The notes under the pieces are model-generated. The model was not told the origin of the DNA and made no database searches. It saw only the letters and a program-made list of their open reading frames with translations. Shown one piece after another: positions 1 through 7,859 of a stretch of DNA of 64,000 nucleotides. The stretch comes from CALBPI01 sp038531945 (GTDB lineage: Bacteria; Pseudomonadota; Gammaproteobacteria; Steroidobacterales; Woeseiaceae). Location of the stretch: NCBI GenBank assembly GCA_038531945.1, contig JBCBBH010000006.1, positions 105,869 through 169,868 of the forward strand, written 5' to 3'. The translations under genes and the position numbers were made by a program. The number at the start of each line of letters is the position of its first letter. Positions within the stretch are counted from its first letter, which is position 1.

Positions 1-933
1 CGTCGTTGGATCAAGATAAACCGCATTCGCGCGTTGCCGAACAATCGGGTTGCCGGCACTACCCATCACACGGATTGAACTGCCGGCGAAGGAGGAGAAG
101 GTAACGGCTGATATTTCGAGTTCGGGAAACGCCTCCTGCGCAATGTCGGTGATGTCTTCGACCGATGGCGCGAAGAAGACATCTTTCGGTATAGCCCCGC
201 GGTCTCTCAACGCATTGGGTACCGGCGGTTCGAAGTTTTTACCCAGAAACTCGGCGTAGTACCACAGTCCGGTAACGATCATCAGCACGATGAACCACAC
301 ACTCCACAGACCCGCCGACTTATGCGCATCGCCGATAAAAACTCGCATGCCTTTGTTGGTGCGAATACGTGTCATCAAGGTTCGCCAGTTCCTCGACGTC
401 TTCAGACCCGTGTATAGCGAGATCAACAAAATCACGCCCATCGAGCAGACGATCGTGAGCCCAATCACCTTGGGAAGGTACAGGTAGCGGTGAAAATCTC
501 GGAACAATCGCTGCAGCGTAAAGTAAGGAGTCTGTCCGGTCACCTCCCCCGTCCATTGATCGACATGGATAAACTGCTGCGTTGCATTGTCGTCGAAAAC
601 TGTCACTCGATAGGCGAAGCGATCACCCATCATTTTCTGGATACCGAGTATTGTCGCGCTCGGTGCATAGTCACGAACGGCGTCTAGCATGACTTCCATA
701 GAGACTTCTTCATCGCCTGGGGTCACGCGCATGTCGTCCTGAACCAACCAGTCCAGTTCATTCGAAATGGTGGCGAACGTGCCGGTGAACAGAACCACGA
801 ACATGACTACGGCCAGATGGAATCCGGTCCACGCATGCAGCTCATAGAGCCGTTGGCGAGTCGTCCTGGGCTTCGCCGTTTTGCCCCGCTCACCCGGTCT
901 GGAACCGATGGGGAGCGTCTTTACGATGTTCAC
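1..933 (-). CDS. PepSY-associated transmembrane protein, 3' end missing
   Basis: At least 311 residues read in one open frame to the window edge, so the C-terminus lies outside. The protein starts at a GTG (931-933) that shares one base with the stop codon of the TonB receptor gene, which implies translational coupling. An N-terminal segment (LHAWTGFHLAVVMFVVLF) and two further hydrophobic stretches are membrane helices; a periplasmic loop between them resembles a PepSY domain (residues about 75-130, with HVDQWTGEVTGQ). Such PepSY_TM proteins accompany TonB siderophore receptors and are thought to act as inner-membrane ferric-siderophore reductases or anchors; the electron-transfer role is inferred from family and context, not from visible ligands beyond scattered histidines. 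Confidence 0.85.
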   Translation of the reverse strand, partial: MNIVKTLPIGSRPGERGKTAKPRTTRQRLYELHAWTGFHLAVVMFVVLFTGTFATISNELDWLVQDDMRVTPGDEEVSMEVMLDAVRDYAPSATILGIQKMMGDRFAYRVTVFDDNATQQFIHVDQWTGEVTGQTPYFTLQRLFRDFHRYLYLPKVIGLTIVCSMGVILLISLYTGLKTSRNWRTLMTRIRTNKGMRVFIGDAHKSAGLWSVWFIVLMIVTGLWYYAEFLGKNFEPPVPNALRDRGAIPKDVFFAPSVEDITDIAQEAFPELEISAVTFSSFAGSSIRVMGSAGNPIVRQRANAVYLDPTT

Positions 934-3662
934 TACAACCGAACTTCTAAACCCACACCAACGATACGCGGTGGTTGCACTACAAAGTTCGGCGACTGCA
1001 GATTGATCGTACCTGTCTGCGTGCCCACATTGGCGAATCCGCGCGAAGTGAAGGCATCGGCATCCAACAGGTTCGTGCCGAACACAAACACCTGCAGCGT
1101 GTCAGATTGCCAACCGAATCGTCCGGTCAGATCGAAACGCGCTTCACCGGCGGACTCAAACCCTCTTGCCAGATTCGGATCATCGCCTGCCTCCTGGAGC
1201 GCCTGTCGCAGATCGTCGTTGTCGATATTGAGAACGCTGGATTCCACTTCGCCGGTGTAGCTCAGACTGCCATACCCAAACCAACCGGATTCCGACTCCC
1301 AGTTAGCACCCAGCGTAAAGGTGACGCCTGGCGCATTGGAAAACGAATTGCCAGCGAGGTTAGCAAAGCTTGGATCAGCAGGGTTCGTCGGATTGCCGTC
1401 CGTGTCCACCGCGAACGGGAAATCATCGAACTCTGCCTCCAGAAGACCTAGCGTCCAGAACACGCCTAGCGAATCGTTGACCTTGTAGTCAGCGCTAAAC
1501 TCAAGCCCGTATAACGTACTTTCACCGGCATTCACGATCAGATCGTCGTCTCCACGTGTTGGGTCAAAACCATCCACCAACACCTGCTGATCGTCGTACT
1601 TTGAATAAAACACGTTCGCATTCAGCGTCAGGCGTCCGTCCAACAGAATGTTTCGAGTCCCTATCTCAAAGGTATCGAGAAACTCCGGATCGTATTCCCC
1701 GACAAACTGAGTGAAGCCCGCGACAAGCGGATTTTGCTCGATCGCAACGAAAGCACCGCCAGCACGGTAGCCACGCGACAAGGACGCGAACACTGAGCTA
1801 TTGTCGTTGATCTGATGGGTTAGCGACGCCCGCGGCAGAAAAGCAGAGAAATCGGCCGATGTGACCGGCTCTGAATTTGGGCCAAAGAATTGAGCTACGG
1901 CCAAGCCGCACGGTAGCGTTATCAGATCTAAATTTGGGCCGCCAAACAGCGCTGCCGGTGCTGTGATCTCACAAGAGTCCGGCGTAGCGCCGCTGTTGAA
2001 AAATCGCCCGCTCTCGGAAAACTCTTCCTGGTCGTACCGGGCACCGATACCGAGCGTCCACTTGGGTGCGAACTGCCAATCAAACTGGGCAAACGCGGCG
2101 TAGTTGTCGGTGGTAAACGTCTCCCCGCTCTGCACAAAAATCAGGGAGTCAGGCGGGGTCACGTTCACAAGAGGCGCAATGGGGCCTGCAAGACCGCGCG
2201 CCTGTTCCTGCAACACGGTGCGCGAATCGCGAAAAGATTTACGCTCTTCTTCGAGCAAGTAAAAACCGACAACGCCTTGAACAGTTTCGAAATTGAGTTC
2301 GAGTCGGGTCTCCACAGACGCGATGGTTTCTTCAAAGTCGTTTTCGGTGAAACCCCCAAAACGACTTACCTGATTCACATCACCGAAGGTCCTGGTCGTT
2401 GAAAAGTCTTCATACGTAATCAAGGCACGGCCAGTGACCGAATCGCTGAACGCATAAGTGGTTTCACTGATCACCCGGAGTCCTTCGTTGTCGTTGTTCA
2501 CCGGTTCATCGCGTGCGGTGACCAACGCCGACGGGTCGAAGTCGGTAAAGTTCGGGTCGGATAAGCGGGTTGGTGTGACAACACGTAGCGCATCCTCGCC
2601 GAACACCTCCGAGGCACCAATATCGACCGTGAGTTTGGTCGTAAATTTGGGCAGTCGCTCCGGAGCGAGCAGCAGTTTCGATCGAATGGTGAGACTCTCA
2701 GTAACATTGAAATCGATTCCGCCCAGCGTTGTGTTGCTAAGAAAGCCGTCGGATCCCTGCGCGTCGAAGGCAATACGCCCGGCAAGCCAACCGTCGATCA
2801 ACGGTCCTCCCAAGGCCCCTGCGGCTTGATAGGTTTCACCCTCCGCGTACGTCAATCGCAGCTTGCCCTCAGGCTCAAACGTCGGGTCCGCGGTTTTTAC
2901 AAATATGGCACCCGCAAGCGCGTTTCTGCCCTGAATGGAAGACTGCGGGCCCCTCAGAACCTCGACCTGTTCGAGATCCCACAACGCCAGCGGTCCGCGA
3001 TTAAAGTTCAGACTTGTGACCGGCGACCCGTCCACGTAGACGCTCGACGTGACGCCCTGACCCGCACCGCCAACGCCCGCACGTCCAATTCCTCGCATGG
3101 AGAAGTTTGAGTCCGCGCCGCCGATCGTCGTGACGTTCGGCACCTTGAGAAGCAGCTCCGACAACTCAGTAATCTGCTCTCTAGCCAGCCGTGCCTCGCT
3201 AAAAATCTCCGTCGATATCTCGACATCCTGCAGTGACTGGTTTTGCTTTACGCCAAAGACGATGAGTTCTTCAACTGGCTCGCCTGACGGCGGGGGCGCG
3301 CTGCGCTGTGTTTCCTCAGTCACAGACTGCGTTGCCTGTGCCGTCAAACGATACGCCCCGCTCGTCGATTCGGAGATAGCTAGGCCCGACCCTTCCAGCG
3401 CCCGCTGCAGTGCACCCTCGAGGTTCAGCGTGCCATTGATCGCGGGCGCCTGCTGTTCTGACAACACAGCGCTATCCGCGAGAATGCTCACTTCGAACGC
3501 GTTTGAAATTTTAATCAGAGTCCGGGCGAGCGGTCCAGCAGCGATACTGAGTTCGCGCGTATCACCGGTTTCCTGCTGTCCGTATCCCGAGCTCGCGGCA
3601 GCGAGTAAAGCCAATCCTGTCAGGACTGCAGCGATTCGGCGGTTAAGCGAGTTCATTCTCAC
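933..3662 (-). CDS. TonB-dependent outer-membrane receptor with STN signalling domain
   Basis: A 909-residue outer-membrane transporter. The signal peptide is residues 1-29. An STN (secretin/TonB N-terminal) domain spans about 40-105 and marks receptors that signal to a FecR protein. A TonB-box-like EELIVFG lies near 131-138, followed by the plug (about 145-255, with MRGIG and YVDGSPV) and a beta-barrel to the end. The last residue is Leu rather than the usual aromatic. It sits 127 bp downstream of the fecR-like gene and overlaps the PepSY gene, so sigma, anti-sigma, receptor and inner-membrane partner form one unit. The substrate is probably a ferric siderophore or other iron complex, by context; the exact ligand cannot be read. 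The 127 bp gap may carry a promoter for the neighbouring ECF sigma factor, but I see no certain -35/-10. Confidence 0.93.
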   Translation of the reverse strand: MRMNSLNRRIAAVLTGLALLAAASSGYGQQETGDTRELSIAAGPLARTLIKISNAFEVSILADSAVLSEQQAPAINGTLNLEGALQRALEGSGLAISESTSGAYRLTAQATQSVTEETQRSAPPPSGEPVEELIVFGVKQNQSLQDVEISTEIFSEARLAREQITELSELLLKVPNVTTIGGADSNFSMRGIGRAGVGGAGQGVTSSVYVDGSPVTSLNFNRGPLALWDLEQVEVLRGPQSSIQGRNALAGAIFVKTADPTFEPEGKLRLTYAEGETYQAAGALGGPLIDGWLAGRIAFDAQGSDGFLSNTTLGGIDFNVTESLTIRSKLLLAPERLPKFTTKLTVDIGASEVFGEDALRVVTPTRLSDPNFTDFDPSALVTARDEPVNNDNEGLRVISETTYAFSDSVTGRALITYEDFSTTRTFGDVNQVSRFGGFTENDFEETIASVETRLELNFETVQGVVGFYLLEEERKSFRDSRTVLQEQARGLAGPIAPLVNVTPPDSLIFVQSGETFTTDNYAAFAQFDWQFAPKWTLGIGARYDQEEFSESGRFFNSGATPDSCEITAPAALFGGPNLDLITLPCGLAVAQFFGPNSEPVTSADFSAFLPRASLTHQINDNSSVFASLSRGYRAGGAFVAIEQNPLVAGFTQFVGEYDPEFLDTFEIGTRNILLDGRLTLNANVFYSKYDDQQVLVDGFDPTRGDDDLIVNAGESTLYGLEFSADYKVNDSLGVFWTLGLLEAEFDDFPFAVDTDGNPTNPADPSFANLAGNSFSNAPGVTFTLGANWESESGWFGYGSLSYTGEVESSVLNIDNDDLRQALQEAGDDPNLARGFESAGEARFDLTGRFGWQSDTLQVFVFGTNLLDADAFTSRGFANVGTQTGTINLQSPNFVVQPPRIVGVGLEVRL

Positions 3663-3789
3663 AGTATCTCCAAAAGGTCGAGCACATAAATGCGAACGAG
3701 ACGCATTCTTGTCCTATGACTTTTTGTCGACGTGAAACGACACCCTGCTACCGAACTTTTTTTGACATCTCCGAGATCCGCGGAGCCAC

Positions 3790-4839
3790 TCAGTTGACCG
3801 ATGCCGGGATGATCTCGACAACACCGTCCATCTCGCTCAGCGTCACCGGGAGGATTTCCGTGAGCGTTGTTAGGATAGAATCGGTATCGCTAGCATCAAA
3901 CGCGCCGGTTACCGTAGCCGTCGAGAGCTCACCGTCCGGGTCATTAAGCCTAACGGAACGCGTGTTGTAGCGATTCAGATCATCGATCATGTCCGACAGC
4001 AACGTGTCTTCGAAGATCAGCCGTCCTTTGCGCCACGCACCGATTCTATTTGAATTAATACTGTATGGGTCGACGAGACCGGTCTCCTTGGATGCGGAGA
4101 CGCCCGAACCGGCGTTAACGGTTCGGGACCGCCTAAGTTCGGAGAGCTCGCCGCGAATGATGTAGGGATAAGAAACGGCGACAACGCCTTCAACGACCTC
4201 AACTGAGGTCTTACCGCTTATCGAACGCAGGTCGAACGCGGTGCCGACGACGCGGGCGTCAAAAGCACCAACGCTCGCAACGAGAGGACGATCTGGATCA
4301 CTGGCCACGTCCAGGAAGATCTGGCCCGTCGTCAGGTAGAGCGCTCGCTCGCGTTGACCGAAAACCACGCGAAGTTCGGTCGACGGGCCCAGTGACAACT
4401 GCGTCCCGTCGTCGAGCGTCACATCCAGCGACTCGCCAATCGCTGTGACGAAACTTCTTTCGGTAGCCATGATGTCCGAGTCGCCGTTTATGCCGACAAG
4501 ACTTCGAATCAGAAGTGTGACTATGAACAAGGCGGCAACACCCGCCGCCCATTGGTACCAGTGAAACGCGAGCAACGGTTTTGCACGTCGCTCTTGATCG
4601 CCTGGCACCAAATAGTGCGCGTTGATCTGCTCCGCTTTCAGGGTACCAAGCGCCTGCCAGAAGGTTTCGGCTTGATCGAAGGCATGCGCATGCAGCGGGC
4701 TGGCGTCGTACCACTGTGCAAATCTCGCTCGATCCTCGGGCGACACACCGTCGTCGCTCAACGTCACACGCCACTCGTGTGCTGCCCGCAACATATCCTT
4801 GGTGACACGAAACTCGCTCGGTGAATGTTCTCGGAGCAT
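3790..4839 (-). CDS. FecR-family anti-sigma factor / signal transducer
   Basis: A 349-residue inner-membrane regulator. Residues about 10-60 form the cytoplasmic DUF4880-type sigma-binding domain (EWRVTLSDDG, FAQWYDASPLHAHAFD). One transmembrane helix lies at about 90-112, followed by a periplasmic FecR domain (TQLSLGPSTELRV, RVVGTAFDLR) and a C-terminal segment that would contact the receptor STN domain. I chose the ATG at 4837-4839, four bases after the sigma stop codon; an open frame continues upstream inside the sigma gene but is an artefact of overlap. In this family the receptor-FecR contact releases or activates the cognate ECF sigma factor. Complete, with no visible defect. Confidence 0.93.
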   Translation of the reverse strand: MLREHSPSEFRVTKDMLRAAHEWRVTLSDDGVSPEDRARFAQWYDASPLHAHAFDQAETFWQALGTLKAEQINAHYLVPGDQERRAKPLLAFHWYQWAAGVAALFIVTLLIRSLVGINGDSDIMATERSFVTAIGESLDVTLDDGTQLSLGPSTELRVVFGQRERALYLTTGQIFLDVASDPDRPLVASVGAFDARVVGTAFDLRSISGKTSVEVVEGVVAVSYPYIIRGELSELRRSRTVNAGSGVSASKETGLVDPYSINSNRIGAWRKGRLIFEDTLLSDMIDDLNRYNTRSVRLNDPDGELSTATVTGAFDASDTDSILTTLTEILPVTLSEMDGVVEIIPASVN

Positions 4840-4843
4840 GATG

Positions 4844-5473
4844 CTACTCCAGCAACAGAGCGTGCAAATCGGCGGCAGCGCGGGCAATGTGCTTCGCTGC
4901 CGCGGTGCGACCAATGCCCAGACGGCGACCGGTTTCAGTGATTGTCATGCCTTCTACGCGGTGCAAAACAAAGGCGCGGCGGCGCTTCTCAGGCATCTTA
5001 CCCAAAGCCTCATTGATGAGTTCTAACTGTTCCCTTGCTGTTATGAGTGTTTCGGGTGTCGAAGCGCCACCCTCAAACGCAAAAAAAAGTTGCTCTATTT
5101 CGAAATCGTACCGACTACGAACGGAAACGCGCTTCTTTTCGTCAATGACAAGGTTACGTGCAGTCCGCCAAATGAACGCTTTCAGGTTGGATATCGACGC
5201 TGGGTTTTTGTGATTAACCACCCGATGGAACGCTTCCTGTGCGACCTCTTCCGGATCCGGCGGACCGTCACCGTAGATGCTGCGCAGGGCGACGGCGAGC
5301 GGCTTCAGGTACTCACCATACAGCGCTGCAAGTTCTTCAAAGGGCTGCGAATTATCCGTCGCTGTAATGATCGGCTTGCTGCCGTCCGTAGGCGACGCGT
5401 CAGGGCAGCGCTGTGCGTCCGACTCGGGGCTTTTGCGTTTGGAGATTTGAACCACGTCTCGCGTTTGAGTCAA
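4844..5473 (-). CDS. ECF RNA polymerase sigma factor, FecI-like
   Basis: Up to 209 residues. The sigma2 region is at about 45-115 (DPEEVAQEAFHRVV, FIWRTARNLVIDEKKR) and sigma4 at about 145-205 (LGKMPEKRRRAFVLHRVEGM, then a helix-turn-helix TETGRRLGIGRTAAAKHIARA). It heads the unit sigma-FecR-receptor-PepSY and should direct transcription of the receptor when the receptor signals. The start is uncertain: an in-frame stop lies just upstream of the TTG at 5471-5473, a GTG occurs six codons later, and neither has a good ribosome-binding site. The first 40 residues are polar and poorly conserved, so the true start may be further in. Confidence 0.9.
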   Translation of the reverse strand: MTQTRDVVQISKRKSPESDAQRCPDASPTDGSKPIITATDNSQPFEELAALYGEYLKPLAVALRSIYGDGPPDPEEVAQEAFHRVVNHKNPASISNLKAFIWRTARNLVIDEKKRVSVRSRYDFEIEQLFFAFEGGASTPETLITAREQLELINEALGKMPEKRRRAFVLHRVEGMTITETGRRLGIGRTAAAKHIARAAADLHALLLE

Positions 5474-5794
5474 AGGGAGTTAAGTGAGTGCGGGATCTTT
5501 CGAACCAGAAATCCCGGTGTGCCATGTGGATCATACGCATTTATTCGAGGCTTCGGCACCCAGTCGTTTCGTTAACGCACTGTCCGCTTTTTGCTCCGAG
5601 TCCGAGCGCTGCTTGCATTGGGTATGCCGTTGCATCATCGATCACTACAGCGAGCGAAAGATGGGCTATCGGATTCAATAGAATCGCAGTCCTTATTCAG
5701 TCTATGCTCGAATACTACAAACTTCGAAAGCACACTCCACGGCTTGTGTTTATGGCTACACTAATGGAGGTTCAACACACGCGTTGCTCTGCCT
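5474..5794. other. Intergenic, 321 bp, no gene seen
   Basis: Lies between the 3' end of the flavin-type gene and the start of the sigma gene, both on the minus strand. It must carry the promoter of the sigma-fecR operon. It is richer in A+T toward 5700-5800 than the coding sequence around it. I see no Fur-like palindrome here, no RNA gene and no credible small ORF. Confidence 0.5.
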
Positions 5795-6799
5795 TTAGTA
5801 GAGATTTTTCTTGTAGTCACTGCGCAATGCTGCGTTCATCATGCCCGGCATACTCACAAGGACTTTGGCGACACGATCCGAAACGTTACGTGCCCGGTTG
5901 ATTTTGACGTGTGCGGCAAACACTTCCGCGGCGCCATTAACTGAAGGGTCAGGCGTCAATTGCCAGGGAGCAACGACACCAAACGCATCACTGGTTTCAA
6001 TCTTGATAGCGTCCACGGAAACTTCGAGTGCCAATTTGGGAATTTTTTTTTCGACCGCAAAACCCTCGAGCGTCGTTGGGTGTGTTGTGAGCCTCGCTAC
6101 GCCATGACCCCGAATGATCCGCGTGGCCCCAGGCTCCAGCAGCAGAAAGGCCACGCGCGGTTGTTCAAGAATATTGCGAAACCCATCGGTTCGCCGATTG
6201 CCTGGCCGCTCAGCAACTCGCAGTGTGTTGCCATCAAACTGCGCAAGTAACCCAGCAGGATCACCCTTAGGGCTGACGTCAACCGCGCCCGATGCGTTCG
6301 AAGTGGCGATTATCATCAGCCGCGAGCGCGACACAGCGATAGTGGGATCGGTATACGCATTGTCACTCGCCCTTGATGACGGCGACCAAAACTCAGAGCG
6401 GATCAAAGCCTTGCCACAATGCGCGAAACACTCAACTACGCGTATCGACACTGCACCCGCATCCACGCTGGCAACAACGCCATTGACTCGAATAGTTTCA
6501 TTGGTTCCAGGGAGAAGCCACAAGGTCCCGACTTGCCGCCCGACCTTCGCCAGTCTCCGGTCATCCATAGCGGCAGCGCTGAAACACAAGCAATCTCGGG
6601 TGACATGCAAGGCGCCTGCATCAACAATGGTCAACGTCATATTTTCGGCGTGTGAAAAGCCAATGAACCCGATGCATGCCGCTTCCAGCCAGCGAGCAGC
6701 GACAGGATCAATATGGTCGATGACCTTCATGTCGGCTGCAGCGGGCTTGCGCCCGACGTGATGCTCAAGCTCGCTGATCGTTGAAACGGAGTAGCGCAC
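5795..6799 (-). CDS. PNPOx-fold (split-barrel flavin) protein, probable iron-responsive oxidoreductase
   Basis: 334 residues from a GTG at 6797-6799; an ATG 23 codons later (MKVIDHIDPVA) is an alternative. The C-terminal half matches pyridoxamine-phosphate-oxidase-like split barrels: DVSPKGDPAGLLAQFDGNTL, then NRRTDGFRNILEQPRVAFLL and a GHGVARL strand, the usual FMN-binding layout. The N-terminal half (about 25-150) looks like a second, degenerate copy of the same fold with ISRS/VSRSR-type segments between. It diverges from the methyltransferase gene across a Fur box whose edge is 41 bp from this start, so iron starvation should induce it. A role in reducing or opening an imported ferric complex is inferred from regulation and neighbours; PNPOx-fold proteins also include haem-degrading enzymes. 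Confidence 0.75.
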   Translation of the reverse strand: MRYSVSTISELEHHVGRKPAAADMKVIDHIDPVAARWLEAACIGFIGFSHAENMTLTIVDAGALHVTRDCLCFSAAAMDDRRLAKVGRQVGTLWLLPGTNETIRVNGVVASVDAGAVSIRVVECFAHCGKALIRSEFWSPSSRASDNAYTDPTIAVSRSRLMIIATSNASGAVDVSPKGDPAGLLAQFDGNTLRVAERPGNRRTDGFRNILEQPRVAFLLLEPGATRIIRGHGVARLTTHPTTLEGFAVEKKIPKLALEVSVDAIKIETSDAFGVVAPWQLTPDPSVNGAAEVFAAHVKINRARNVSDRVAKVLVSMPGMMNAALRSDYKKNLY

Positions 6800-6840
6800 C
6801 AGAATTCACCGATTGCTGACGTTCAATGGAATTAGGATAA

Positions 6841-6861
6841 CACGAATGATTCTCATTCGTG
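6841..6861. promoter_or_regulatory. Fur box in divergent promoter
   Basis: A perfect inverted repeat with arms CACGAATGA and TCATTCGTG around TTC. The core AATGATTCTCATT is very close to the classical Fur consensus. It lies midway between the divergent flavin-type gene (start 6799) and the methyltransferase gene (start 6908), so one Fur dimer pair could repress both. Confidence 0.85.
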
Positions 6862-6907
6862 TTTATTTCTGGTAGTTTCAAGCTCTGATCTCGTTTTGGG
6901 AAAGGCT

Positions 6908-7750
6908 ATGAAAGACTCGGTGGAATTAGGGCCCGTGCAAGAAACGTTGCTAATACCGCTGCTCGGTCGTGCCGCAGAATCGCGCAAACCGAACGGGATG
7001 CTCTACGACGCGAAAGCACTCGAGATCGTAGATCGACTCGACTATGATTTTGAAAAATGGCGCCGGGCACCGAGTCTTGCTGGCGCGAGCGTCAGAACAC
7101 TGATGTATGACGAAATGGTCGCAGAGTTTTTGCACCGGCATCCGGACGGAACCGTCGTAGAAATTGGCTGCGGCCTGAATACCCGGTTCGACCGTCTGGA
7201 TAATGGTCGGGTACATTGGTTTGATCTGGATCTGCCGGACGTGATCGCGATGCGTCGTCGTTACTTTACCGAGTTGCCTCGGTGTCAGATGTTAGAGGCC
7301 TCCTTCCTCAACACAGGTTGGATGCAAACGGTTGCGGAATCCAACGCACCGCATCTGTTTGTGAGCGAAGCGGTGCTCATCTATTTAGACAACCACGAGG
7401 TCAAACGCGGCATTGCGCAATTGGCAGAGCGCTTCCCTGAAGGCGAGCTGATCACCGACACCACGAACACCGTGATGGTCAGCACTCAGGATCAGCATGA
7501 CGCCATGCGACACCTACCCAAGGAAAGCTGGTTTCGCTGGGCTTGCGACGACCCCTCGGAGGTCGCCAAGTGGACTTCGAATTGGACGCTACAGAAATCG
7601 GTCAGTTTCGCGGATGTTTCACCATCGCTGGCCAAACGCCTACCATGGAAATGGAGACTAGGTTTGCGATTTTTCAGAGAGATGATGCGGCGAAAAATCG
7701 ATGGCTATCGGATCAATCACTACGCACCGGATCGTTCCAAAGGAGACTGA
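6908..7750 (+). CDS. TcmP/LCMT-family class I SAM-dependent methyltransferase
   Basis: 280 residues. The SAM-binding motif VVEIGCGLNTRFDRL and the following WFDLDLPDVI are typical of the leucine-carboxyl-methyltransferase / TcmP O-methyltransferase family; ITDTTNT near the middle is a later core strand. I chose the ATG at 6908, preceded by GGGAAAGG, rather than the TTG four codons earlier. The Fur box 47 bp upstream predicts induction under iron limitation. The acceptor is unknown. Within siderophore loci such enzymes can modify an imported or made ligand, but no siderophore synthesis gene is visible here, so that is only a possibility. Confidence 0.85.
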   Translation: MKDSVELGPVQETLLIPLLGRAAESRKPNGMLYDAKALEIVDRLDYDFEKWRRAPSLAGASVRTLMYDEMVAEFLHRHPDGTVVEIGCGLNTRFDRLDNGRVHWFDLDLPDVIAMRRRYFTELPRCQMLEASFLNTGWMQTVAESNAPHLFVSEAVLIYLDNHEVKRGIAQLAERFPEGELITDTTNTVMVSTQDQHDAMRHLPKESWFRWACDDPSEVAKWTSNWTLQKSVSFADVSPSLAKRLPWKWRLGLRFFREMMRRKIDGYRINHYAPDRSKGD

Positions 7751-7859
7751 TGCCAAATGTCGAGCAAGTTTGCGTTGCTAGCCTCTCGTAGGAGCGTTGG
7801 CTATTTTCGCGCGAGACGGTTTACGGTGCGCTGATCGTTATCGGACGCGGAAGGTTGGA

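Noticed and set aside
933..1451. Plus-strand open frames opposite the TonB receptor gene
   Set aside because: They are complements of a strongly supported gene, with no ribosome-binding site or motif.
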